64,000 bases of DNA from Cladobotryum mycophilum (Eukaryota; Ascomycota; Sordariomycetes; Hypocreales; Hypocreaceae): positions 496,001 to 560,000 of the forward strand of contig JAVFKD010000010.1 in NCBI GenBank assembly GCA_036429605.1. Direction: 5' to 3'. Of this stretch, positions 1 through 9,940 are shown in pieces; within the stretch, counting starts at the first letter, position 1, and each line of letters begins with the position of its first letter. The position numbers were made by a program, and so were the translations under genes. Below the pieces are notes generated by a model that ran no database searches, was not told where the DNA came from, and saw only the letters and a program-made list of their open reading frames with translations.

Positions 1-2
1 AT

Positions 3-3000
3 ATAGCTACAGATATCCTCAAGGCAGACGAGCTATCTGAAACACAAAGGTTCATGAAATCGCAACTTGTCGAACTCTACAAAGAACTCCTTCTATTTCA
101 GATCAAGAGCGTATGCTCATATTACCGCAGTCGTGGACTTACGTTATTACGCGATATGGTGAAGCTCGATAACTGGGCTGGTCATCTCGATAATATTCAG
201 AAACTCGAGACAGACTTCCGTGGGGATTACGGAGACTATCGGGGTCAACAACAAACCGAAGCTAGCTTGGAAATAATACGTGTTCTCGAGAGGCTCGTGG
301 CCTTTCAAACTGAACAAAAAGAGACTCATCTTGGAGAACAGGATCGACAATGCCTACGGGATTTACGCATCACGAATCCTCGAGCCGATAGAAAGCGAAT
401 CGTGGATGCCAAGGGCGGTCTTTTATGGGACGCATACTGCTGGGTTCTCAAAAATCCCCAGTTTCAACAATGGCGCGATAAACAGTCTCAAATGCTTTGG
501 ATCAAGGGAGACCCAGGAAAAGGGAAGACCATGCTCGTCTGCGGTATCCTGAAGGAATTAGAAGATTCGACCCCTTTTACGCTCTATGTGGCCTACTTCT
601 TCTGTCAAGGCACGGATCAACGCTTCAATAACGCGAATGCTATTTTGCGAGGACTCATCTATATGTTTATAAGCCAGCAACCATCACTTATCTCTCATGT
701 ACAAAAGGAGTATCAAAATACTGGCAACAAGCGTTTGTTCGACGACGTAAACGCTTGGGTTACCTTATCCGAAATCTTTGAGAATATCCTTCAGGATTTA
801 GCGTCAACAAACTGCTGTGTGGTCATCGATGCTCTAGACGAGTGCACATCAGGTCGAAAGCAGCTCCTTGATTTCATTGTCCGCAATGTTTCAAATTTTC
901 CTCACATCAAATGGATTGTATCTAGTCGGAATTTTGATGACATAGAGAAACAGCTATCTCCATGTGCCGACTCAACACTTGGCCTCGAAGTTAATGCCGA
1001 CACTGTATCCGAAGCCGTTGGTTCCTATATTCGCTATAGAATACCACGACTGGATCTTTTGAGGGATAATCAAACCCTTCAAGAGAATATGTGCCGTGAA
1101 ATGCTTGAAAAGGCCAACGGCACATTTCTTTGGGCTGCACTAGTTTTCAAGAGGCTCCAAGAGCTTGACGATTTCGTGGCGGAAGATGACTTGCAGGTAT
1201 TGAATGTTCTGCGGGACATTCCTAGCGGCTTGACGGAGCTGTATCATCGAATGATGGATCAAATCAACCAATCCCAAGATGGCCAGCTCAACAACAGGAC
1301 GCAATGCCTTTCCATCTTGTCAACCATGGCACTCGCTTACCAACCAACCAGCGTAGTTGAACTCCCGACTTTGACAGGCTTCAGAAATCACACAGCACGT
1401 CTGGAGAATGTGAAAAGACTAGTTAAGAAATGCGGCTCATTTTTGACCATCCGAGACGACACAATTTATTTCATCCACCAGTCAGCCAGGGATTACTTAG
1501 TTGGCGAAGGGCGAGATTATCTATTCAAGTCTGGCTATGGAGTTGTCCATCGAGAAATCTTTAGCCGTTCGCTTGATGCATTGTCTGCTAGTGACAACCT
1601 TCGACGGAACATGTACTCCTTGTCGCATCCTGGAGTTGAAATAGACGAAATCACTACACCAGATCCAGATCCGCTTGCAGATGTTCGCTACTCTTGTATT
1701 TATTGGCTTCGACATTTTTGCGACTCTATTTCCCACAATGACGGTCCATTCGACCAAGAGGGCAGCATCGATGACGCTGAAAGAGTACATACATTTTTTA
1801 AGAGCCATTTGCTTATCTGGCTGGAAGCTTTGAGCCTCATGAAAGATTTGCAGAAGGGAATAGACTCCTTGCAGCGTCTCGTTAATTTGATCAGAGTGAG
1901 TAATACACATTAATCTCTAATAATAATAATATCTACAAGGATACTGATCGAAGCAGGATCAATCACAGGAGCATCAAGGTTTCAGTTTCTTCGAGGATGC
2001 ACGCCGATTTATTGTCTACCATGAACCCACAATTGAAAGAGCTCCACTTCAAACATATGTTTCCGCTCTGATCTTTAGTCCCATGAAAAGCCTTGTACGG
2101 CTTCATTTCGAAGAAGAGCTCTCGTGGATTAAGAGTTTGCCAAGTGTCGACGAACAGTGGAGCCCTCGTATACAAACTCTCCGAGGTTATAGCGAGCGTT
2201 ACAATTCAATAGCATTCTCAAGCGACTCCAAGTTTTTGGCTGTGTCATACTTTGATAATACCGTTATAGTTTGGGACATATTCACGGGAGAAAAGGTGCA
2301 CATCCTCCAGTTTGAAGAGCCAACCGCAGTCTCAATTGTGTTCTTGGGAGAGTCCATCCTCCTCGCTTTGGTATCTGACAACACACCTCTAAGGCTCTGG
2401 GATGCAACTATAAACAAAGAAGTTTGGTCATTTCCGTGGGATTATGGCTCTCGTACCGAACTGAAATTCTCGAGCGACTCTGAACTTCTTGCTGCAACCC
2501 ATTTTGACGATAGCTTCATTATCTTGGATGTGGCGACCGGCAAGAAAATGCAAACCGGTTGGGATAAACTCGAAGATCATCCAAGAGTTGTACAGCTATC
2601 AGACGACTTCAGGTTTCTAGCCCTGAGGCGCGAGAAGAAGAAGACAATTGGAATTTTAGCTACAATCACAGGAGAAGAGAAACATACACTTGCGTGCTCT
2701 CTCAAACACTATCCCACTATAGTCTTCTCCAAAAATTCCACGTTGTTTGCCTTCGAATCTGGACTGAGAGAGATCAGTATCTGGGAAACTAGTGGAAATA
2801 AAATAGTACGCACAATCCGATGGCCGCCTGGTTTAAATTGGAGGATGGAATTTGAAGGCGATTCTAAACTTATAATTTGTCATAGTGAAGCTATTGACAT
2901 CTGGGATGTGACAACAGGGATTTTATGCCAAACAGCTACTAATTTCGATTACTCTCCTTACGACCTCCATTTCTCAAGGAACTCTGCACTCTTAGTCTCA

Positions 3001-4062
3001 TTATCAGGCAGCACTATCTATATATGGGACGTAGCCATGATGGTCGAATACTACGCGGCCAAGCATCGACAAGAGGTCGCTTCACTAGCACTATCAAATG
3101 ATACCAAGCTCATGGCGTCATCGTTCTATTCGTCATCTACTAGAACCGCTATCTGGAACACATATACCGGGAAAGAGATGCACACTCTTGTCCATCAAGG
3201 CGATCCTGTCGCTTATTATGACCGGTATCAGCAAATGGCATTTTCTAGCGATTCTCGGCTATTAGCGATAGTCAGACGAACAAAAACACTTGGGAGTCTT
3301 TCTATCTCTCTATGGAGCACGGAAACGGGTAAAGAGATACATACGTGGCTTCAAGAGCTATATGGGGGTACAGACCGCAACCTTTGGGTTGCTTTGTTGA
3401 CATTCTCCTGCGATTCTTCTCTTTTAGCAATAGCTCGTGCAACTTGTAACACTATACAAGTCTGGGACACAAATACCTTCCAACAGAATCATGTGTTACA
3501 GAGGCGAAGAACATACCATCGGCCCGTAAAACTAGTGCTTTCTACCGACTCCAAGTTTTTAGCTATGACGGAAGACGAGACGCCTGAAACGGTAGACGTC
3601 TGGAGCCTGAAGTCACAAACCCTTATAAAAACTGTTACGAGGAGGTCCGGATTCCACGATATAATCTTCAATAATTCTTTGTTATGCATGGCCACCGACG
3701 TAGGCTATGTTGGACTTGAGATGATGGATGATGCAAAGGAAGACGCTGAAACCTTGGTCCCGATTCAACTTCAACCTGGAACGACGGAGGTGCTCAAAGA
3801 ACACTATACCATTCAGTTTCCACACGGTTCGGTGATATATTGGAATTTAAAGAAGCTAATCTTTCTTCCGTCGGGGTATAGAATGTGCTATGAGTTTTAC
3901 CCATTCGCTTCATCATCATCAACGATCATGATTGCAACCGAGCAGCGGGGGATTCTGACATTTGAATTTTCGAGGCCTCGTCAGGACGAATCACAAGATT
4001 GGACACCTTGGAAATTCTCTAAGCTCTTTGTGGGACAATCTACCGATTCCGGTTCGCATTAA
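3..4062 (+). CDS. NLR-type protein, NACHT ATPase plus WD40 repeats, 5' partial
   Basis: This is a fungal NOD-like receptor of the HET-E/NWD type (NACHT signalling ATPase with a WD40 sensor). In the family these act in heterokaryon incompatibility or innate-like recognition. The frame is open to the left edge, so the N-terminal effector domain is missing. Counting from the first visible Met (54), the order is a NACHT N-terminal helical region at 1-140, Walker A GDPGKGKT at 152-159, Walker B VVIDALDEC at 256-264, and an arginine sensor-like WIVSSRN near 287. A 61-nt intron (1896-1956, GTGAGT..CAG, phase 0) joins the two long frames. The first residues of exon 2 (FFEDARRFIVYHE) are the usual linker between NACHT and WD40 in this family. 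Roughly eight to ten WD units follow (for example TVIVWDIFTGEK and TIQVWDTNT). They are divergent from one another, unlike the near-identical repeats of HET-E. No internal stop is seen in the joined frame of at least 1332 residues. Confidence 0.9.
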
Positions 4063-5149
4063 GGTGCACACAAGTTGTGTATGTACTAGATGAAGCCTGG
4101 GGATGTCGGGTTGGTCGTAATTTAAGGAAGACAAAAACTCAAAGGCAAAGGACCAATCTCTCGTTTATGGAAGCGCACTGTCCATTGACCGCACCTTGTC
4201 ATCACAATTTCTTAAACAATTATTTTGCAAGTGGATGATAACTAGCATATGTCATTACAAATGTCATGGATACATCTTGGGTCATGCTCGTTGAAGACCT
4301 TGGAAAACATGAGACTCTAACAGCCCACTCACTGCGATGGGCACAGCTGTTCCCAAGTCAATGGCGGGAGATTCACATAATACAACTAATAACTTTCACG
4401 GACAGTCATCCGTCATTTCACTTGTTCAAGGAATGGATCCAGCAACTTCCATTGGGGAAAAACACTGTGCAATGAAGACCGTTATCAACACGCGACTTTG
4501 CTCCTCCCACACCTGTTTTGCATGCAGTAAACTCGCCATCTTTGTTGCATGATCATTTCTCTCTTCCACCGAGGAGACTAGTCGAGCACGACAAACTCTG
4601 TAATCAATCCATAACATGTCTAGTCTCTGATAGCAGGATTTCCGCGTTAATTTATGTTCGAGTAGCATGTGGCCTGATCAGCTCCATGGGAAAAGCAACT
4701 GCCCAAGATGTGACGGGCGCTTAGTGGTATGGTGTTTTCATGAGGTCTTCTGAGCTTTCGTCCAGGCCAACGCCAACGACAAGACAAAATATATGTTGGA
4801 ACGCCTCCTCGAGAGCGCCATATACCTACAAAAAATGAAACACTGCCTCAAGATCAGGCGCCCATTCCTCAGCTCGATAGAGCGCCACCTAATCCGATGC
4901 ATTCGCTGAGCTTTGACAGTCCAAATGAAGCGCTGAATAAAGTGCTCAGCCCCCTTTCTCCAGACTTGGGATGTTGAGTGGGAAGATGTTATGCTCTCGG
5001 CTTGTTTCTTTTCAAGGGATGGATGGGGGTAACTGTTACCGGCCAGCTTCTAATATTCCTTTGTTTATGTAATGGCACAAGGGAACATCTTGGAACAAGT
5101 GTGTTTGGGGGAGGGACAGTAATGCTTCATGATATGGCTGCTATTTATG
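4063..5149. other. Intergenic stretch, no gene seen
   Basis: This is the 3' flank of the NLR gene. Short frames occur on both strands, but none has a recognisable motif or a plausible intron structure. I see no RNA gene or repeat here. Confidence 0.6.
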
Positions 5150-5480
5150 TTTGCCGCACTATTAAGCTTACTATGGTTTTCCTACCTATAGCTATGATTA
5201 GAGCTCTCAATTATTCTACTTCTCGTGTTATTACCCTATCTCTAGCTATAGTATTTATGGATTATAGTATACTATTATAAAGCTAATTTCTTATTAAATA
5301 TATATTTTACTTCATTAATAATCACTCATATATAACCCTTAGTATAAAGGTATTCTATACTAAACGTCTAGCAATAGAATATTTATAGTAATAATCCTTA
5401 TCCTTATTAATCTCGCCCTGATTCGCTGCTAACAATAAATACTACAATCTAAGTTATCCTTATTAGGAAAATGCCCGGAA
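5150..5480. repeat. TpA-rich tract, probable RIP-decayed relic
   Basis: The stretch is dominated by TA, TAT and CTATAG words and is far more AT-rich than the retroelement beside it. It looks like repeat DNA after repeat-induced point mutation (CpA to TpA). Around 5429 it contains TCGCTGCTAAC, the same word found in the introns of the passenger gene of the neighbouring element. It may therefore be an old remnant of the same family. The word match is seen directly; the origin is inference. Confidence 0.35.
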
Positions 5481-5617
5481 CGTCACAGGTACACTTGGTT
5501 AGGCGTCTTGGTTCAGCTGTCCCTCCGTACGCGAAGAATCCTTCGTCAACCTCGGCTCTGCTGCGCTGAGATTATAGCGGGGTAATAGAAGGGTAACCTG
5601 AAATCATATTAGTCGGC

Positions 5618-5622
5618 TGTAT
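5618..5622 (+). repeat. Target site duplication, left copy
   Basis: TGTAT directly precedes the left LTR and is repeated directly after the right LTR at 12841-12845. This is the 5-bp duplication expected of Ty3/gypsy integrase. Confidence 0.93.
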
Positions 5623-5824
5623 TGTCAGGTTTTTGGTCACAAGGGAGTGAATGAGTGCACAATTCAGTAGCTAGGTCGTAGCTATCTCGCAGGTAGGTCT
5701 CAATTGGTGACGGTTTCAATTCTTGCCCTTCTAATTCCTTGATCAACGGCCGCGCCTCAAGGCGCGCGCCGCTGGTCGGCGTCGGAAAAACCTTCTTCCT
5801 TCCACTCTTACACAGCTCATGACA
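5623..5824 (-). repeat. LTR, 3' copy in element orientation
   Basis: 202 bp, starting TGTCAG and ending CATGACA, with no difference from 12639-12840 on base-by-base reading. It contains a GC-rich near-palindrome around CGCGCCTCAAGGCGCGCG at about 5752-5769. Confidence 0.96.
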
Positions 5825-5840
5825 GGCCGCCCTCCCTTCT
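5825..5840 (-). other. Polypurine tract next to the 3' LTR
   Basis: Read on the minus strand the sequence is AGAAGGGAGG followed by GCGGCC and then the LTR. A purine run at this place is the expected plus-strand primer of reverse transcription. Confidence 0.6.
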
Positions 5841-6001
5841 AGGGTAGTCCTCGACCCGTAATGGCTCTGCTACCTTGCTGTGAGTTCGCCGCTAATCAAT
5901 AGCTTCCTCCTATTGTAGGTCCTTTACAATGGGGCAGCCTCTTGTCTTCGCGTAAGCCTTCTTATGCGATTGAGATTTCTCTCAGTCTTCTTCCCCTTAG
6001 C

Positions 6002-6100
6002 CTATTGTAATTCTGTTACAATAGCGCAGCGAGCTCATCGAGAGGTAACTGCCTCTGACCCGTCGCCTATTGTGATAATAATATTATTATCACAAAGGCG
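6002..6100. repeat. Serial hairpins, CTATTGT..ACAATAG
   Basis: There is a perfect 9-bp stem with a 5-nt loop at 6002-6010/6016-6024 (CTATTGTAA/TTACAATAG). A perfect 26-bp palindrome follows at 6070-6095 (arm TTGTGATAATAAT), which extends through CGCCT/AGGCG at 6064-6100 with one bulged base. A weaker relative lies near 5912-5935. They sit upstream of the passenger gene inside the retroelement. They could be protein-binding palindromes or RNA structures in the 3' untranslated part of the element. Confidence 0.7.
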
Positions 6101-6160
6101 TTTCAGATGCCCCTTCGTACAATAAAGCCGCGCTTATTATAACTATCACACAAAGCCTAG

Positions 6161-6244
6161 AAGGTCATTGTCCCCGTGAATCAATGTCAAAGGCAATTGA
6201 CCCATGAACTACTGTCAAAGACCATTGTGCTGTGAATTAGCTTC
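6161..6244 (+). repeat. Three 28-bp degenerate tandem units
   Basis: Units start at 6161, 6189 and 6217. Each has the pattern AAAG-CATTG-CC-TGAA-TGTC with a few substitutions. They end just upstream of the TATA box at 6267, the place expected for a repeated activator site of the plus-strand gene. Confidence 0.6.
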
Positions 6245-6266
6245 CCCGAGCCTTCGATCTCGCAGC

Positions 6267-6273
6267 TATAAAT
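6267..6273 (+). promoter_or_regulatory. TATA box and pyrimidine-rich leader of the passenger gene
   Basis: TATAAAT is followed by a long CT-rich tract (6274-6446, ending in a TC microsatellite) and then the start codon at 6450. A TATA box followed by a CT-rich leader is typical of fungal promoters. It supports a plus-strand transcription unit independent of the element's own transcript. Confidence 0.5.
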
Positions 6274-6449
6274 TCCTCTCTTTCCTCTCGTCGTTTTCTT
6301 TCCTTTCTCTCTTCTTCCGTAGATCATCATCAACTCGTGGGTGACCCCCTTTGCGTTCCGGACTTCGTGATCGCTGCGCCTTCGCTGGTAACCTGCTAAT
6401 GCCTCCTCGCCGCCTCTTCTTCTCTTCTTCTCTCTCTCTCTCTCTCGCG

Positions 6450-7367
6450 ATGTCTCCTGCGTAAGCGATGTTCCCCAGTGCGTCCCTTACTGCCTCGCAG
6501 CTAACTCGATGCAGTCCCTGTGCGCGTTGCCTCCGGGCTTTGGTGGATTGGACCCCTGGCTCGAAGACCAAGGCTGGTGTTAATATCCCCATGCCTGTGT
6601 GTGAGAAGAAGGCTGGCTGTACGTTGTCGCCTCTCTGCGAGCTCGCTGCGGGCCTCCTTACTGACAGGTTCTAGCTGCTTCTCCTAAGTGTGCCCGTTGT
6701 ATCAAAGGGGGTAGAGAATGTTGCCGTGTATGGTTCCCTTTGGCTTCCTTGGTACCTCGCTGCTAACTCGCTGCAGCTCCGCGGGGCCGGTCGCAAGGCC
6801 TACAAACGCCTTCTCCAACTTCGTGAACAGGCCAACGACCCCGCCGCCGCCGCCGTTCCCCCGGCTTCTGTACGTCTCTTGTCTCTGGGCCTTATAGCGG
6901 TCGCTGCTAACTCGCTGCTGGTTAGCTGGATAGAGCTATTCTCTTCGCCCGCCGGGCCCTCCAAGCTCGCAAGAGCGTTCAGGTTGAGCGTGCCACCGCC
7001 GCCGTAAGTTTATTGTCTAGAGTTTCGTCCTGGAGTCCCTGCTAACTCGCTGCTAGGCTACCGCCGCCGCCGCCGCTGCTGCTGACACCGGCAGCATCAT
7101 GCGTGGTGTGGCTATCGGGCTCATGGAGTCCGTTATTGACATCAACTGGAGTTTGCGGGCCATTGCCCAGGCTCAGCAATTGCGTGTTCCGGTACGTATC
7201 CCCTTGTTCGTACTCGTCTAGGGCCCTGCTAATTCGCTGCGATGTAGCAGAGCCGACAGGCCGAGATCTCTTATGATCTCACTGAGTTAGTTGGGCCGCA
7301 GTACTTGCCCTCGTTCTTGGAGGATTTTAAGGAGGATGATGAGGATGATGATGAGGAGCCTGAGTAG
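6450..7367 (+). CDS. Spliced antisense passenger gene of the retrotransposon, 197-aa Cys-rich protein
   Basis: Seven exons form one continuous frame: 6450-6460, 6515-6618, 6675-6727, 6777-6869, 6926-7003, 7057-7191, 7248-7367 (594 nt, stop TAG). All six introns are GT..AG, 49-56 nt, with donors GTAAGC, GTACGT, GTATGG, GTACGT, GTAAGT and GTACGT. Introns 1, 3, 4, 5 and 6 carry the branch block GCTAA(C/T)TCG(C/A)TGC near their 3' ends. The last acceptor is a NAGNAG pair (7247 or 7250). The product starts MSPAPCARCLRALVDW. It has two CxxC pairs (CARC near residue 6 and CARC near 45) and further Cys (CEKKAG, RECCRV), so it probably binds zinc. An Arg-rich helix (RKAYKRLLQLREQ), an Ala-rich stretch and a very acidic tail (EDDEDDDEEPE) follow. 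It lies convergent to pol in the element's 3' untranslated part. An unspliced alternative start at 6468 exists. I do not recognise a named family. Function is unknown. Confidence 0.82.
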
Positions 7368-7489
7368 TTTCGCTGCTAGTTCGTTGCGCGGTCGCTGGTC
7401 GGCCGTTTGTTGTGCTGTTGTTTCAGATGTAGTTGCTGGCCTCTTGGCCCCCTGACCCTCCTTTTCCGGAGTGGCGAATTGATTCCTTC

Positions 7490-9940
7490 TCAACTGTTTC
7501 GCATCTGCTTCGCTGCTGCCTCGCTCTGAACTAACCTGTCGTATTCTTGCCAGATACTACGGTCTGTGAAGTCTTTCCTTGGGACCCACGAGTTCTCTGA
7601 GTCTGGGTAACCTACCCATTTAACCAAGTATTTCCTGCCTTTATTCCCTTTGTGCGCTATTAGGCGTTCAATGTCAAAGACTTCATCCTCTTCCACAAGG
7701 TTATCTTCTTGCGAGCGCGCAGAGGCATCGCCGCGGTATTCCTCTAGTACTGATATAGGGAACACATTATGGATTCGCATTGTCTTTGGCAGTTCAAGTT
7801 CATAGGCTAACTTATGATCGCCAATTACCCTCGTAATCTCATAAGGTCCCAGGTACTTCGCAGCCAGTTTCTTGCTAGGTCTCTTTAGCTTTAGGTTCTT
7901 CGTTGATAAAAGGACCTTCTGGCCCAGTTCAAACTGCTTGTTTATGTGCTTCTTATTGTAATACTTTGCGTAGGTCTCCTGTGCTTTAGCAAGTCGCTCC
8001 TTGATCGCTTCGAGGTTCTTGCGAAGCTCCTCTGAGCGCAGTCCGCCTTGTTCATTGACGATTCTCAGATCTTCTCGAGCTGCTCCAGGTCCCCTGGGTT
8101 CATAGCCTCGCAGTGCCTTCGCAGGGGACTCTCCTGTACTCGCGTGGGACCCTGTATTATAAGCAAACTGGGCTAGCGGTAGCCAATCTACCCAGTCATC
8201 CTGTTGTGAGGCCCCGTAGGTGCGCAAATAATGCTCTATACCTTGGTTCATCCTCTCAGTCTGACCATCGGTCTGTGGGTGGAACGCTGTGCTAAGACGC
8301 CGCTTCATCGCAATGAGGTGGCAGAAGGTTCTCCAATATCCGCTCGTAAAGAGGGACCCTCGATCAGTCACAATACCTTCAGGGATACCATAATCTCTAA
8401 AGATCTTATCCAAAAGTATATTTGCAAGTCCCTCTGCCGTGAGGCTCTTCGAGGTCGCAACGAACACGCAGTACTTCGTCAGTCTATCCACAATCACCAA
8501 TATTGCGTCTCTCTTCCTCCCGTGTATATCAACTACACTAGGTAGTCCCGTAATAAAGTCCATCGAGATTTCTTCAAAGGGTTCATTAGGGATAGGTAAC
8601 GCAGCGAGCTCGCCGTAAGGTAGGTGTTGCCTCCCCTTGTTCGTCTGACATTCGTGGCAAAAACGAATATGTTCCACAATATCTTCACGCATGCCAGGCC
8701 ATGTATACCAGAGCCTCGCGCGTTTCAGCGTGCGGGTAACTCCCTGGTGACCCGCAGCTGGGTCATCATGGATAAGCATAAGGATTTCCTTCCTCATGCC
8801 CACCGGTACGTAGAGGCGATCCTGTAGCAACAGCGATCCCTTGTCGTTGAGGCGCCAGCGTCTGCGCTCGCGTCTTGAGAGCTCGCTGCCGCCTCGCAGC
8901 TTTTCTAGTAATTTCTTTGCTTCAGGGTCCGCCTCCTGGGCTCTCCTTAGAGCAGACTCCAGGGGCTCGCCCAATTCATCATTGTCATGTCCCGCAGTCG
9001 GGGTCTTCCCGGCTGCGCGGACAAGTCTCAGTCTTCTCACCAGTGAGCCGCTGCGATACAGTCTTCCCTCCCCGTCTCCTAGCATCCCCCTCGTTGTCCC
9101 CTCTTCTAAGGCTGACACCGAGCGAGGACCTAGCGAGCCCGCGGAGGTAGCCCTGCTACCATTGACGCTCTCACTGATCTTCTTCTTTGCGAGCCTACCC
9201 TCTGTCGCGAGGGCAGTCTCTTGCGCGAACTTCGCCAGGAACATAGGCAACTGCGTGTGGCGAGCCTCCTGTATCTCGTCAGCGTTATAGTGCTCTGGTC
9301 GCCGCGAGAGCGCGTCTGCCGGATTCGTGCTTCCCGGTCTGTGTTCAATGCGGAAGTCAAAAGGGCATAATTCATCTAGAGCAGAGACTTGACGGGCACT
9401 TAGCTTCGGCTTCGTAGTCAGGTACTTATGGTTTAAGTGATCTGTCAATACTTGAATCTGGTGTTCGCTGTAAGCAAGGTAATGCCGCCATACGCGGAAG
9501 GATTCTGTGATTGCTAGAAGCTCTGCGTCAGGGGCGTGATAACGTATCTCTGCCTCGTTAAGCTTCCGTGACATATACGCTACGGGGTGCCAGCGATCTC
9601 CCTGCTGTTGCGATAGGACAGCGCCTATAGCAAACCCCGAGGCGTCTGTTTCGATCCGGATTGGGGCCTGCGGTTCGAAGTGTTGGAGGATCGGGGCTTC
9701 TGTGAACGCCCTTCTCAGCTGCGTAAACGCTTCGACCTCGCGGGCCCCCATCTGGACCCTATCCGCTGTCTTGGGTTTCCCCTTCAGCAGGTCACTCAAC
9801 GGGGCCGCCATCTTGGCATAGTTCTTGATAAAACGTCGGTAATAACCTGTGAAGCCTAGGAACACCAGGATCTCCTTCACGGTCTCAGGTACCTTCCAGG
9901 TCGCAATAGCCTCGACGCGAGCTCGCTCCATAGTAATACC
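7490..9940 (-). CDS. pol: Pol part 2: RT thumb, RNase H, integrase, chromodomain
   Basis: This frame (813 aa from its first Met) continues reverse transcriptase after a one-base shift. It begins with the connection/thumb GFTGYYRRFI at about 26-35. RNase H residues D95 (ETDAS), E137, D164 and D206 are visible. A linker of about 130 residues precedes integrase. Integrase shows the zinc-binding H388, H395, C425, C428 and the catalytic triad D458 (SMDFITG), D523 (VTDRGSLF) and E559 (DGQTER). The C-terminal chromodomain at about 730-785 (YLVKWVGYPDSENSWVP) would direct integration to modified chromatin in this family. Frame break: after VVTKG of the upstream frame, one additional base in the C run at 9939-9943 would make the two frames contiguous. 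Confidence 0.95.
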   Translation of the reverse strand, partial: GITMERARVEAIATWKVPETVKEILVFLGFTGYYRRFIKNYAKMAAPLSDLLKGKPKTADRVQMGAREVEAFTQLRRAFTEAPILQHFEPQAPIRIETDASGFAIGAVLSQQQGDRWHPVAYMSRKLNEAEIRYHAPDAELLAITESFRVWRHYLAYSEHQIQVLTDHLNHKYLTTKPKLSARQVSALDELCPFDFRIEHRPGSTNPADALSRRPEHYNADEIQEARHTQLPMFLAKFAQETALATEGRLAKKKISESVNGSRATSAGSLGPRSVSALEEGTTRGMLGDGEGRLYRSGSLVRRLRLVRAAGKTPTAGHDNDELGEPLESALRRAQEADPEAKKLLEKLRGGSELSRRERRRWRLNDKGSLLLQDRLYVPVGMRKEILMLIHDDPAAGHQGVTRTLKRARLWYTWPGMREDIVEHIRFCHECQTNKGRQHLPYGELAALPIPNEPFEEISMDFITGLPSVVDIHGRKRDAILVIVDRLTKYCVFVATSKSLTAEGLANILLDKIFRDYGIPEGIVTDRGSLFTSGYWRTFCHLIAMKRRLSTAFHPQTDGQTERMNQGIEHYLRTYGASQQDDWVDWLPLAQFAYNTGSHASTGESPAKALRGYEPRGPGAAREDLRIVNEQGGLRSEELRKNLEAIKERLAKAQETYAKYYNKKHINKQFELGQKVLLSTKNLKLKRPSKKLAAKYLGPYEITRVIGDHKLAYELELPKTMRIHNVFPISVLEEYRGDASARSQEDNLVEEDEVFDIERLIAHKGNKGRKYLVKWVGYPDSENSWVPRKDFTDRSIWQEYDRLVQSEAAAKQMRNS

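Noticed and set aside
1896..1939. 44-nt intron in the NLR ending at ACAAG
   Set aside because: It would put the WD40 exon in the wrong phase. The CAG at 1956 restores the frame and the family linker residues.
8841..9290. Plus-strand frame of 149 codons
   Set aside because: It is the complement of the RNase H-integrase linker of the retroelement. It has no promoter, no motif and a Ser/Arg-rich composition typical of an antisense shadow.
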